This document shows, in pieces, positions 43,186-51,445 of a stretch of 64,000 nucleotides of DNA. The notes beneath the pieces were generated by a model, which worked only from the letters and a program-made list of their open reading frames with translations, did not search any database and was not told the origin of the DNA. Position numbers and translations under genes: made by a program. The first letter of the stretch is position 1, and every line of letters starts with the position of its first letter. The stretch spans positions 124,001 through 188,000 of the forward strand of contig CAYHPY010000002.1 in assembly GCA_964358485.1 (NCBI GenBank). The letters are read 5' to 3'. The DNA comes from CAYHPY01 sp964358485. Its GTDB lineage: Bacteria > Elusimicrobiota > Elusimicrobia > UBA1565 > UBA9628.

Positions 43186-44951
43186 CAGCCTTTCCGAAGG
43201 GTGAAGACGGTGGACTCCGCGCCGTCGAAGGCCGCCCGATCGTGGGTGATGGCGACGATGAGGATTTTTTGGGACAGCTTGCCGATGGTCTCCAACAGCG
43301 CCTGGCGGTTTATTTGGTCGAGGCCGTTGGTCACCTCGTCGAGGATCAGGCCATCGGCGTCCTGGGCCAGGGCCCGCGCGATCGCGACGCGGCGGCGCTC
43401 GCCTCCGGAAAGGGATCGTCCCGCTTCCGCGATCTCCGCGTCGAGGCCTCCGAGGCGTTCTACGAAAGGTCCGGCGCCGGAGTCCCGGACGCAGCGCCAG
43501 AGCTGCTCGTCCGGGAGCTTGTGTTCCGGGTCCAGGTTGTCGCGGACGCTCCCGCGGAAGAGATGGACGTCCTGCGTGACGTAGCCGATGCGGGGGCGGT
43601 GGCGCGCGGCGGGGTAGGTTTTCCCGGAGGGTCCCTCGTAGAGGATTTCTCCCGCGGCGGCGTCGTAAAGCCCGGCGATGAGGTTGGCCATCGTGGTTTT
43701 GCCCGCCCCGGAGGGCCCCATGATCAGGAAGAGTTTCCCAGGAGAGATCGAGACGTTGAGCCCGTCCAGGACGCGGTTTCCCCCGAAGGAGTAGGAGACC
43801 CCCGCCAGGCGCACGCCGGAGAGCGGTTCCGGAAGGGGAGCTTTTTGCGTCTCTCCCACGATCACGGCCAAACGGCGGACGGGCTCGACGCAGCCGACGA
43901 GGCGGGAAAGATTGCCGACCGAGGCGATGAGTTGGTTGAGCTGGCCCACGGCGCGGAACCCCAGGATGCCGACGCTTCCCATAAGCCCCAGGCCGGCGGC
44001 CGGGGAGGCATGGCTCCGGCTCCAAAACCAGAAAAGGAGCAGGAACGCCGCGATCATGAAGGTGTTGAAGGCGATGATGGCGCCCCCGAAGTAGCCCAGG
44101 ACGACCTCCAGGCGCGTGAGTTCGCCCTGGCGGCGCATGCCGGCCTTCAGATGCGCCGGGGCCTCCCGCGCGGCCTTGATTTGGAAAAGGCCCGTCAATC
44201 GTTCGGTGATGTCGGCGGCCAGGCCCTGGCGCTCGCGCGCCTGCCGGCCGGAGAGGTCGGTCTGCTTGGCGTACAAGTAGCGGAGCGCCGCCCAGGCCGG
44301 AATCCCGGCCGCCCCGGCGAGGACGGCCAGCTTGGGCGCCACCCAGAACGCCATCGCGCCCAGGAGGAGGAAGGTGACCGCGGCATAGGCGGCCCGCACA
44401 TAGGAGAGAAGGTATTTGGAGAAGGTGGAGGCCTCCTCGGTCAACGCCCCGACCCAGCGGCCCACGGGAACATGTTGGAGCGCGTCCCAGCGTCCGAAGA
44501 GAATCCGCTCAAAGCAGCGTTCCTGGACTTTGCGCCGGCAATCCGCCTGTAGAATGTATTCCAGGCTGGAGACGGCCACCGTGAGGGCTCCCTTGAGGAT
44601 GAAGAGGGCGGCGGCCGCCAGGAGCATCGCGCCCGGCGCCGAGGGAAGGCCTGCCCCCGAGAGGAGCCTTTCGAGGGCCAGGGCGGACGGATCCTCGGCC
44701 ACGGCCGTGGCGGAAAAGCTGAAGACCCGCAAGAGGAGCAGCCAGGAGAGGCCATCGGCCAAAGCCGCGGCCGGGGTCAGGAGGTAATAGACCGCCAACA
44801 GCGCGGGAACCCGGCCCTCGGCCAGGCCGCAGGCCCGGATGATCTGCAGGATTGCCTCCCGGGAGGGAGTCAGCGGGTGAACTTTTTCCAAAAGCTTTTC
44901 TCGGAACGAAGATCCAGCCCCCGGACGCGGGGACGGGTCCGTCGGATGCAC
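43185..44951 (-). CDS. ABC exporter, fused permease-ATPase (MsbA/PglK-like)
   Basis: 588-aa half-transporter. Six membrane helices in the first about 340 residues are followed by a nucleotide-binding domain with Walker A GPSGAGKT, Q-loop VTQDVHLF, signature LSGGERRR, Walker B LILDEVTNGLD and H-loop THDRA. The fold is that of lipid or lipid-linked-oligosaccharide exporters. It probably flips a glycan precursor made by this operon. The long form starts at GTG 44951 and would overlap the PhyH gene by 82 bases; a TTG at 44891 (22-base overlap) is a plausible start. Confidence 0.87.
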   Translation of the reverse strand: MHPTDPSPRPGAGSSFREKLLEKVHPLTPSREAILQIIRACGLAEGRVPALLAVYYLLTPAAALADGLSWLLLLRVFSFSATAVAEDPSALALERLLSGAGLPSAPGAMLLAAAALFILKGALTVAVSSLEYILQADCRRKVQERCFERILFGRWDALQHVPVGRWVGALTEEASTFSKYLLSYVRAAYAAVTFLLLGAMAFWVAPKLAVLAGAAGIPAWAALRYLYAKQTDLSGRQARERQGLAADITERLTGLFQIKAAREAPAHLKAGMRRQGELTRLEVVLGYFGGAIIAFNTFMIAAFLLLFWFWSRSHASPAAGLGLMGSVGILGFRAVGQLNQLIASVGNLSRLVGCVEPVRRLAVIVGETQKAPLPEPLSGVRLAGVSYSFGGNRVLDGLNVSISPGKLFLIMGPSGAGKTTMANLIAGLYDAAAGEILYEGPSGKTYPAARHRPRIGYVTQDVHLFRGSVRDNLDPEHKLPDEQLWRCVRDSGAGPFVERLGGLDAEIAEAGRSLSGGERRRVAIARALAQDADGLILDEVTNGLDQINRQALLETIGKLSQKILIVAITHDRAAFDGAESTVFTLRKG

Positions 44952-45700
44952 GGGAGGATGGTGGCGTTGATCGCCTCCCCGTGGCCGGCGGCCGGCTGGG
45001 AGGCGCGGTGGACTCCGTTGTTGTCGTAGAGGATCACCGTGCCCCGCGGGCCCAGGCAGGGGGTCAGCTCATGCTTGCCTTCGACCTCTTCCCGAGGGAT
45101 GCGGTGACCGGCGCCGCCCAATTCCGGGCGGAAGGCGGCATGCGTGCCCCGCGCGTAGACCAGGGGCCCCGAGGATTCCGAGGTCACATCGGTGAGATAG
45201 ACCATGACCTTGAGGCACCCGGGGGGAAAGTTGTCCCGGCGCCACCCTTGGGAGACCGGGTGGGACTGGGCGGCCGGTTGGCGGCGGTAGCAGGCCAGGT
45301 CCCGGTAATAGTAGTGGGAGCGGTAATAGGCTTTGAGGATGGGGTGGATCAGGGGGTCGATCAGGCGGTAGACGTCCAGTTTGCGATGGTAATGCTTGAT
45401 GTGGAGAAGGTGGTAGCGGGAAAATTCCGCGTCGCTCACCGAGGCGGCTTCCACCAGCTTCACCCCGTCGGGGCTGTAAAGCAGATCCTGGGCGTGGGCT
45501 CGGTCGAACCGGTCCCGGTTGATGGCCAGGATCATCTGGAGGTCGGCGGGCGTGAGCAGGCCTTTCAGGAGGAGGACTCCCTCTTTTTGGAGTTCGTGGG
45601 CCCGCCGGTCGGGGGCGATGGGACCCCGGTGCAGCGCCTTGGCGAGCTTGCCTCTCAAGCGATAAGAGGCGGTGATCAATTTTCCAAGAGAGTTTTTCAT
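44870..45700 (-). CDS. PhyH-like (phytanoyl-CoA dioxygenase family) protein
   Basis: 276-aa double-stranded beta-helix protein of the PhyH family: LQKEGVLLLKGLLTPADL, VMVYLTDVTSESSGPLVYARGTHAAF and DNNGVHRASQP (distal His). Family members are Fe(II)/2-oxoglutarate oxygenases with an H-x-D iron motif. Here the expected W-H-x-D reads W-R-R-D (CGC for CAC at about 45,244), so a metal ligand appears lost. It may be inactive, or bind metal differently. ATGA overlap with legC; it sits between legC and the ABC exporter, hinting at glycan hydroxylation. Confidence 0.7.
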   Translation of the reverse strand: MKNSLGKLITASYRLRGKLAKALHRGPIAPDRRAHELQKEGVLLLKGLLTPADLQMILAINRDRFDRAHAQDLLYSPDGVKLVEAASVSDAEFSRYHLLHIKHYHRKLDVYRLIDPLIHPILKAYYRSHYYYRDLACYRRQPAAQSHPVSQGWRRDNFPPGCLKVMVYLTDVTSESSGPLVYARGTHAAFRPELGGAGHRIPREEVEGKHELTPCLGPRGTVILYDNNGVHRASQPAAGHGEAINATILPCIRRTRPRVRGLDLRSEKSFWKKFTR

Positions 45701-46869
45701 GGATGGGCCTCCAAAGCCAATCCCCGGACCACCCGCCGAACCTCGGCCCGCGTCAGGCCGGCGCTGGAGGGAAGGCTGACGGACTCTCTCCAAAGGCGGT
45801 CGGCCGTCGTCAATGGACCGGCGGTCAAAATCGGGCGAAAAATCGACTGCCGGTGGCAGGGGGTCCAAAGGGGACGGGCCTCGATGTTGTCCTGGGCCAG
45901 CCGAAGCAGGGCTCTTCGCGCACGGACCGGGGGCAGACGGACGGTGTTGAGCCAAAAATTGCTGCGCGCCCCGGAGGGTTCCCAGATCAGGCGGGCGTCG
46001 CCGACCGCCTTGAGCTCCTCCCGGTACCACTCGGCGATCCGCCGCTTGCGCTCCAGCAGACGGTCCAGGCGCTCCAGTTGGGCCAGGCCCAGGGCCGCGT
46101 TGATGTTGGGAAGGCGGTAGTTGTAGCCGACCGCGTCGTGGCGGTAGGCGTCGGGGTCCGACTTGGCCTGGGTGGAGAGGTGGCGGACGCGGGCCGCCAG
46201 GCGGGCGTCGTCGGTCACGCCCATCCCGCCGCCGCCCGAGGTCAGGATTTTGTTGCCGTTGAAGCTCAGGACGCCGGCCAGGCCCCAGGAGCCCATCGGT
46301 TTTCCTTTATAAGAGGAGCCCAGGCTTTCCGCGGCGTCCTCGATGACCGGAATTCCGTAGCGCCGGCCCAGCTCGCAGATCCGGTCGATTTGGGCCGGGT
46401 GGCCCAGGGTGTGCATAGGCACGCACCCGCCGATTCTTCGGCGGGTGCCCTTGTCCATTCTTTTCCCATATGCCGTGGTTGTTCCGTTTCTAAGATATTC
46501 TTCCAAGGCCTCGGGATCCATCCCCAGAGTGCCTTCCTCCGAATCGACGAAGCGGGGCCGGGCCCCCAAGTAAACGGCGGCGTTAGCCGTCGCGATGAAG
46601 GTCAGCGAGGGGACCAGGACCTCGTCGCCCCGCCGCACGCCGGCGCCCTCCAGCGCCAGGTGGAGAGCCGCGGTGCCGTTGACCAGGGCGACGGCGTGGC
46701 GCGTGCCGGTCCGTGCGGCCACCGCCTCCTCGAAACGAGTGACGAAGGCGCCCGCCGAGGAAACCCAGGCGGTGTCCACGCATTCCTTGAGATAGCGCCA
46801 TTCGTTGCCCTCGAAAAGGGGCTCGTGCAGGCCGAGGCGTTTGGGCGGTTTTTTAGAATTCGCTCTCAT
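45697..46869 (-). CDS. legC: LegC-type sugar-nucleotide aminotransferase
   Basis: 390-aa PLP aminotransferase of the LegC subfamily. It makes the 4-amino-4,6-dideoxy sugar from the LegB product. Landmarks: KECVDTAWVSSAGAFVTRFE, NGTAALHLAL, VPSLTFIATANA, CVPMHTLGHPAQ, EDAAESLGSSYKGKPMG and the PLP lysine in LSFNGNKILTSGGGGM. An AT-rich stretch at 46,450-46,510 encodes the loop EEYLRNGTTTAYGKRMDKGT. ATG 46869 overlaps the PtmE-like gene by 17 bases. Confidence 0.9.
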   Translation of the reverse strand: MRANSKKPPKRLGLHEPLFEGNEWRYLKECVDTAWVSSAGAFVTRFEEAVAARTGTRHAVALVNGTAALHLALEGAGVRRGDEVLVPSLTFIATANAAVYLGARPRFVDSEEGTLGMDPEALEEYLRNGTTTAYGKRMDKGTRRRIGGCVPMHTLGHPAQIDRICELGRRYGIPVIEDAAESLGSSYKGKPMGSWGLAGVLSFNGNKILTSGGGGMGVTDDARLAARVRHLSTQAKSDPDAYRHDAVGYNYRLPNINAALGLAQLERLDRLLERKRRIAEWYREELKAVGDARLIWEPSGARSNFWLNTVRLPPVRARRALLRLAQDNIEARPLWTPCHRQSIFRPILTAGPLTTADRLWRESVSLPSSAGLTRAEVRRVVRGLALEAHP

Positions 46870-47926
46870 AGTCCTTGATGGCCTGGCGATAGTCCTCGGG
46901 TTTTCCGATGTCCAGCCAGTACTCCTGCACCGGAAAACACCCCACGCTTCCGGGTTTCGAACGGCGGAGCTCTTCCAGGAGATCCGGCATGTCCCGGGAG
47001 ACGCCCTTCTTGAGGCGGACCAGGGCGCGGGGCTCCAGGACATAGATGCCGGCGTTGACGAAAAATTTGTGGACCGGTTTTTCCACGATTCCGTGAAGCT
47101 TCTGGTCGCGAATCTGGACGACGCCGTAGGGGACTTGGAAGTCGTATTCCCGGACGCAGAGCGTGGCCATGTGGCTCGATTCCTGGTGGTAGTTGAGCAG
47201 CGCCCGGAAGTTGACCTTGGTGAGCAGATCCGCGTTCATCACGATCAAGGAGCCCTCGAACTTCTTGGCGATGAGGCTCAGGGCCCCGGCCGTGCCCAGT
47301 TCCTTTTTTTCGACGATGTATTCGATCCGCGCGCCCCAGCGGGAGCCGTCGCCGAAATGATCCTGGATGCGGTGGGCGAGGTAATTGACGGTGAAGATGA
47401 AGCGTTTGAGCCCGGAGGCCACGAGGCGCTCCAGCAGGACCTCCAGCAGGGGCTTGTCGCCCACCTTCATCATCGGCTTGGGGGTGTCCTCGGTCAAGGG
47501 ACGCAGGCGGCGCCCCTGGCCTCCCGCCATGACCACCACCCAATTCTCGTGGGCGGGCACGGGGGCGATGTGCTCGCCCATCCCCGCCAAGCTCACCAGC
47601 CGGCCCTTGGAATCCACCAACGGGATGTAGGCCTTCCGGTGCTCCCGAAACAAGGCCGCCAGCTCGGGCTGGGGAAGCCGCGAGTCGGCCACGAACGGCT
47701 TGGGATTCATGGCCCGCGTGACGGGGACCTCCATTCCGTCGCCGCGCAGAAGGGCCCGGCGGATGTCGGAGTCCACCACGATGCCGAGCAGGCGCTTGGA
47801 CGCGTCGGTCACCAGCACGATCCCGACCTGGGTGCTGGTGATGACCTCCATCGCCTGCCGCAGGGTGGCTTTCGGCCCCATGATCATTTGAGGAAATTTG
47901 TTCAGGAATCCGTCCCGTTGACTCAT
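46853..47926 (-). CDS. ptmE: CBS-domain sugar-phosphate guanylyltransferase (PtmE-like)
   Basis: 357-aa protein. Two N-terminal CBS domains (residues about 5-120: LVTDASKRLLGIVVDSDIRRALL; REHRKAYIPLVDSKGRLVSL) are followed by a nucleotidyltransferase domain (VVMAGGQGRRLRPLTEDTPKP, MNADLLTKVNF, QEYWLDIGKPEDY). This architecture is that of Campylobacter PtmE, which makes GDP-glucosamine for CMP-legionaminate synthesis. Its presence suggests that the legionaminate route here runs through GDP-linked intermediates. ATG 47926 overlaps the legH/neuD stop. Confidence 0.83.
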   Translation of the reverse strand: MSQRDGFLNKFPQMIMGPKATLRQAMEVITSTQVGIVLVTDASKRLLGIVVDSDIRRALLRGDGMEVPVTRAMNPKPFVADSRLPQPELAALFREHRKAYIPLVDSKGRLVSLAGMGEHIAPVPAHENWVVVMAGGQGRRLRPLTEDTPKPMMKVGDKPLLEVLLERLVASGLKRFIFTVNYLAHRIQDHFGDGSRWGARIEYIVEKKELGTAGALSLIAKKFEGSLIVMNADLLTKVNFRALLNYHQESSHMATLCVREYDFQVPYGVVQIRDQKLHGIVEKPVHKFFVNAGIYVLEPRALVRLKKGVSRDMPDLLEELRRSKPGSVGCFPVQEYWLDIGKPEDYRQAIKDYESEF

Positions 47927-48555
47927 TGAATCCCCCGCGCCGGGTTTCCGGCGGATCGCGTTCCGGGCCCGAGGTCCCGGATCACGACGGACCCCGCCCC
48001 GACGACGGCGTCCGCCCCGACGCGCACGCCCGGAAGCAGGACCGCGCCGGCCCCCACGAAGGCCCCGGCGCCGATCGTGACTTCCCCGCAAAGGACGGCG
48101 CCCGGCCCGATGAAGGCGTGGTCTTCGATCACGCAGTCGTGCTCGACGACGGCCGCGGTGTTGACGACGGCGTCGGCGCCGATCCGGGTCCCGGGGTGGA
48201 TGACCGCCCGGGTCAGAATTTGCGCGCCTTCTCCGGCCTCCCAATCGGCGGGGACGACGGCGGTGGGTCCGGTCACGGTGAGAAAGGCGTGCCCCTTCTT
48301 TTTGAGGGCGGCGAAGACCAACGACCGCGGCCGCGTATCGGCCGCGGCCCCGAGGCCGTTGATCAGGCGGACCGAGCCCGGGCGCCACGCCGCGAGCCGG
48401 TCGTCGGAGCCGAGGATCTTAATTCCCGAAATTGTTCTTTTCCAGAGGTCTTTGTTTGAATCCGTAAACCCTAGAATCTTCAGCCCCCTCCGTCCCCGGA
48501 GATTTTCCAAAACCACCCGGGCGTGCCCCCCGGCTCCGATGATGATGCAGTTCAT
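47923..48555 (-). CDS. NeuD/PglD-like sugar acetyltransferase (LegH role)
   Basis: 210-aa acyltransferase. The N-terminal PglD-type Rossmann subdomain (CIIIGAGGHARVVLENLRG) is followed by left-handed beta-helix hexapeptide repeats (IHPGTRIGADAVVNTAAVVE...). The catalytic His is in VEHDCVIEDHAF. In nonulosonate operons this family acetylates the 4-amino group of the LegC product (LegH) or O-acetylates the final sugar (NeuD). ATGA overlaps on both sides. A small AT-rich patch encodes FTDSNKDLWKR. Confidence 0.85.
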   Translation of the reverse strand: MNCIIIGAGGHARVVLENLRGRRGLKILGFTDSNKDLWKRTISGIKILGSDDRLAAWRPGSVRLINGLGAAADTRPRSLVFAALKKKGHAFLTVTGPTAVVPADWEAGEGAQILTRAVIHPGTRIGADAVVNTAAVVEHDCVIEDHAFIGPGAVLCGEVTIGAGAFVGAGAVLLPGVRVGADAVVGAGSVVIRDLGPGTRSAGNPARGIQ

Positions 48556-49724
48556 GCGCGTTTTCTCCAGGGGAGTTCGTAAAAAGATTTTCTCAGGGGC
48601 CGGGGCTCGCGCGGCAGGGCTTTGAGGGCTTGGAGCACGCGGGCCGACACCGCTCCCCCGCCGTACGGCGAAACGCCCCGGCACCGGGTCCGGACGAAGG
48701 CCGCGGAGAACGCCAGGCGCAGGGCGCGCAGGACGGAGCCGGTCTCGGGCCGGCAATCGATCACCGAGGGGGCGCGCAGGCGGCCGGCCTGCCGGCCGCC
48801 GACATTGACCGTGGGCGCGCGGAGCACGGGCGCCTCCAGCAGGCCGCTGGAGGAGTTTCCGACCACGGCGCCGCAAAGGGCCATCAGGCTCAGGTAGCGC
48901 CGCTGGCCCAGGGAGGGCACGGCCAAGACCGCCCCGGGGCGGCGGCGGGTCTCGGCGCGCAGGAAGGCGTTGACGGCCCGGCCGCCCGCGTCGGCGTTGG
49001 CGTAGGTGGCGACGGCTCGGATGCCCGCCGAGCGCAGGGCCCGGAAGATGGCCGCGGTTTCCGCGGCCGCGGCCCGCGGCGTCTCGGGGTGGTAGGTGAC
49101 CAGGGCGAATTTCCCGACCAGGGAAAATCCCAGGTCGGCCTCCAGTTCCGCGCGGGTCATCTTTTTCAGGAGCCGGAGCGCCTCCAGGCCGGGGGCCCCC
49201 ACATTGAGCACGCGGGAGGGGTGCTCACCCATTTGAATGACCCGGCGCCGGTAGGGCTCGGCCGCCGTGAAGTGCAGGTGGGACATCTTGGTCACGGCGT
49301 GGCGGACCAACTCGTCCATCACGCCCTCGGTGGCTTCGCCCCCGTGAAGATGCGCCACCGGGATGCCCAGGGCGGCGGCGGCGGGGACCGCGGCCAGGAG
49401 TTCGTAACGGTCTCCCAGGACCAGGAGGGCGTGGGGCCGCAGGCGCGCGAACGCCGCGGCGAATCGCGGGGTTCCGGCCCCGATGGCCCGGGCGACGGAC
49501 AGTTCCGAGTCGCCCGAGAGCGGCAGGGGGACGCGGGCGGAAACCGGAATCCCGTCGGCCTCGATTTCCGAGGCGGTGCGGCCGAAGGCCGGGTCCAGGT
49601 GCATCCCCGCGACCACGAGTTGGAGGCGCACGGCCGGGTCTTCGTGGGCGCGGCGGATGATCCCCCGCATGTGCCCGTACTCGGCGCGGGTGGCGGTCAT
49701 GACGGCCAGGCGAAAAGGGGTCAC
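48552..49724 (-). CDS. legG: UDP/GDP-sugar 2-epimerase, hydrolysing (LegG/NeuC)
   Basis: 390-aa enzyme of the WecB/NeuC fold. It hydrolyses and epimerises the diacetamido-trideoxy sugar nucleotide to the free 6-deoxy-mannosamine-type sugar. Motifs: MTATRAEYGHMRGII, VVAGMHLDPAFG, LLVLGDRYELLAAVPAA, HLHGGEATEGVMDELVRH, YHPETP, and NSSSGLLEAP near the active site. The GTG start overlaps the legF-legI stop. The product is the substrate of the adjacent LegI domain. Confidence 0.9.
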   Translation of the reverse strand: MTPFRLAVMTATRAEYGHMRGIIRRAHEDPAVRLQLVVAGMHLDPAFGRTASEIEADGIPVSARVPLPLSGDSELSVARAIGAGTPRFAAAFARLRPHALLVLGDRYELLAAVPAAAALGIPVAHLHGGEATEGVMDELVRHAVTKMSHLHFTAAEPYRRRVIQMGEHPSRVLNVGAPGLEALRLLKKMTRAELEADLGFSLVGKFALVTYHPETPRAAAAETAAIFRALRSAGIRAVATYANADAGGRAVNAFLRAETRRRPGAVLAVPSLGQRRYLSLMALCGAVVGNSSSGLLEAPVLRAPTVNVGGRQAGRLRAPSVIDCRPETGSVLRALRLAFSAAFVRTRCRGVSPYGGGAVSARVLQALKALPREPRPLRKSFYELPWRKRA

Positions 49725-51445
49725 GCCAGGGCCTCCCAGGTCAAAACCTCGTCCTCGGAGACGGCGCGCTTGAGCTTGCGCCCGAGAATCTCCTCGGCTT
49801 GAAAGGGGGCGATCCCGCTTCCCGGGCGTTTGACCTGGAGGTCGTCCTCGGACAAGACGTGGCCCGCCTCGAGCGCCCGCGCGGCGACGAGGCTGCGCCT
49901 GGCGGCGGCGCGGTTGGGTTCCTCGCACGGGGCGGGCCGCTTGATTCCGTCCCCCAGCGCCGCGGTCGTCAGCCGGATGCCCCGGACCATGGCGGCGAAA
50001 TCCCCGGGCTCCAGGGAGGCCTTGTGATCGGGCCCGGGAAGGGTTCGATCGAGCGTGAGATGCTTTTCGACCACGGCGGCGCCCAGGGCGGCGGCGGCGA
50101 TCGCGGTCTCGACGCCGGGAGTGTGGTCCGACCAGCCGACGGGGAGCCCGAACGCCCGCCGCATGGTCTCCAGCGAGCGCAGGTTGGACTGCTCGGGCGG
50201 GGCGGGATATTCGGTCACGCAATGAAGCAAGGTGAGGGGGGCTTGGGAGACCGCGCGAATCCAACCCACCGCCCGGGCGACCTCTTCCAGGGTGCTCAGG
50301 CCCGTCGAAAGGATCATCGGGCGCCCCTTGCGCGCCACGTGCCGGAGCAGGCGCTTGTTGGTGATCTCGCCGGAGGGGAGCTTGAAGATCGGGATGTCCA
50401 GCTTCTCCAGGAGATCGGCGGCGTCCTCATCGAAGGGCGTGGACAAGAATACGATGCCCTCCTCGCGGGCGACTTTCTGGAGCTCTCGGTGGTCGGCCTC
50501 GGAGAGCTGAAGCGGGCGGATCAGGGCCAATTGATCCTCGGCGCCCGGAGCGGTCTTTTCCTGGTAGGGGGCCTTGGCCGCCTTTCGGGAGACGAGCTTT
50601 TCCGCGGTGAAGGTCTGGAATTTGACCGCGTCGGCCCCCGCGCGCTTGGCGGCGCGCACGAGCTCGGCGGCGCGTTCCAGGTCACCGTTGTGGTTGACCC
50701 CGGCTTCCGCGATGATGAAAACGGCGGCCGGGTCCGATGGCGGCGCTTGGCGCCGGGCCCAGAGGGATTCGGCCACAAGCCAATCCAGGGAGTCGTCGAT
50801 GTCGACGGCTTCCTCGGGCTCGACAACCAGGGCGCGGCTCCGGGGATCGTTGATTTTCCCGGTCTTGAGGAAGGAGTCCACGGAGAATAGGTAGATGGAG
50901 CCGTCCATGCAGTAGGCGGGGGGAAGCTGTTGGCGGCTCGGCGGGAGTTCCCGGTCCAAAAAGGGGGAGAGGAGCCCGGAGTCCGGGTCGACCCGGTAGC
51001 ACCAGTGGGGGTGGGAGCGGGCGGGCGCCACGGAAACGATCCGGTCGCCGCCGTGCCGTTCGAACAGTTCGACGGCGGTCCGGATCGTTTCCGGGGTTCG
51101 GAACGGGGAGGTGGCTTGGAGAATCATGACGGCGTCCGGCCGGTAGGCCTCGTCCTCGGCCAGGCGCTTGAGAAGATGGGCCAACGCGTCGGCCACGTCG
51201 GAGCGGTCCTGGGAGAGCTCCGGCGGGCGCAGCCAGGGAACGGGGACTCCGAATTCCGAAGCGACGCGCGCGATTCCCGGGGAATCGGTGGAAACCCAGA
51301 TCCTGTCGAAAACTCCGGCTTCCCGGGCCCCCAGAATGGCGTGGCCGAGCAGGGGGATGCCCCCCAGGGGGCGGATGTTCTTGCCGGGGAGCCCCTTGGA
51401 GCCGCCGCGCGCGGGGATGAAGGCCAGGATCCTAGGAGACTTGAT
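49721..51445 (-). CDS. Bifunctional CMP-nonulosonate synthetase - nonulosonate synthase (LegF-LegI fusion)
   Basis: 574-aa single frame with two enzymes. Residues 1 to about 235 are a NeuA/LegF cytidylyltransferase (ILAFIPARGGSKGLPGKNI, VMILQATSPFRTPETI, CMDGSIYLF). Residues about 240-574 are a NeuB/LegI synthase (VFIIAEAGVNHNGDLERA, ADAVKFQTF, VGWSDHT, VVEKHLTLDRTLPGPDHKAS) with a C-terminal SAF domain. It would condense the sugar with PEP and then activate the product with CTP. No ATG/GTG/TTG fits the true N-terminus: the expected Met codon is ATC at 51445-51443, seven bases after GGAGG. An internal GTG (51196) would lack the CTP-binding motif. Confidence 0.82.
   Translation of the reverse strand: MKSPRILAFIPARGGSKGLPGKNIRPLGGIPLLGHAILGAREAGVFDRIWVSTDSPGIARVASEFGVPVPWLRPPELSQDRSDVADALAHLLKRLAEDEAYRPDAVMILQATSPFRTPETIRTAVELFERHGGDRIVSVAPARSHPHWCYRVDPDSGLLSPFLDRELPPSRQQLPPAYCMDGSIYLFSVDSFLKTGKINDPRSRALVVEPEEAVDIDDSLDWLVAESLWARRQAPPSDPAAVFIIAEAGVNHNGDLERAAELVRAAKRAGADAVKFQTFTAEKLVSRKAAKAPYQEKTAPGAEDQLALIRPLQLSEADHRELQKVAREEGIVFLSTPFDEDAADLLEKLDIPIFKLPSGEITNKRLLRHVARKGRPMILSTGLSTLEEVARAVGWIRAVSQAPLTLLHCVTEYPAPPEQSNLRSLETMRRAFGLPVGWSDHTPGVETAIAAAALGAAVVEKHLTLDRTLPGPDHKASLEPGDFAAMVRGIRLTTAALGDGIKRPAPCEEPNRAAARRSLVAARALEAGHVLSEDDLQVKRPGSGIAPFQAEEILGRKLKRAVSEDEVLTWEALA

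Noticed and set aside
51196..51445. GTG 51196 as the true start of the LegF-LegI gene
   Set aside because: It would remove the PARGGSKG CTP-binding motif, which is clearly encoded in the same open frame upstream.
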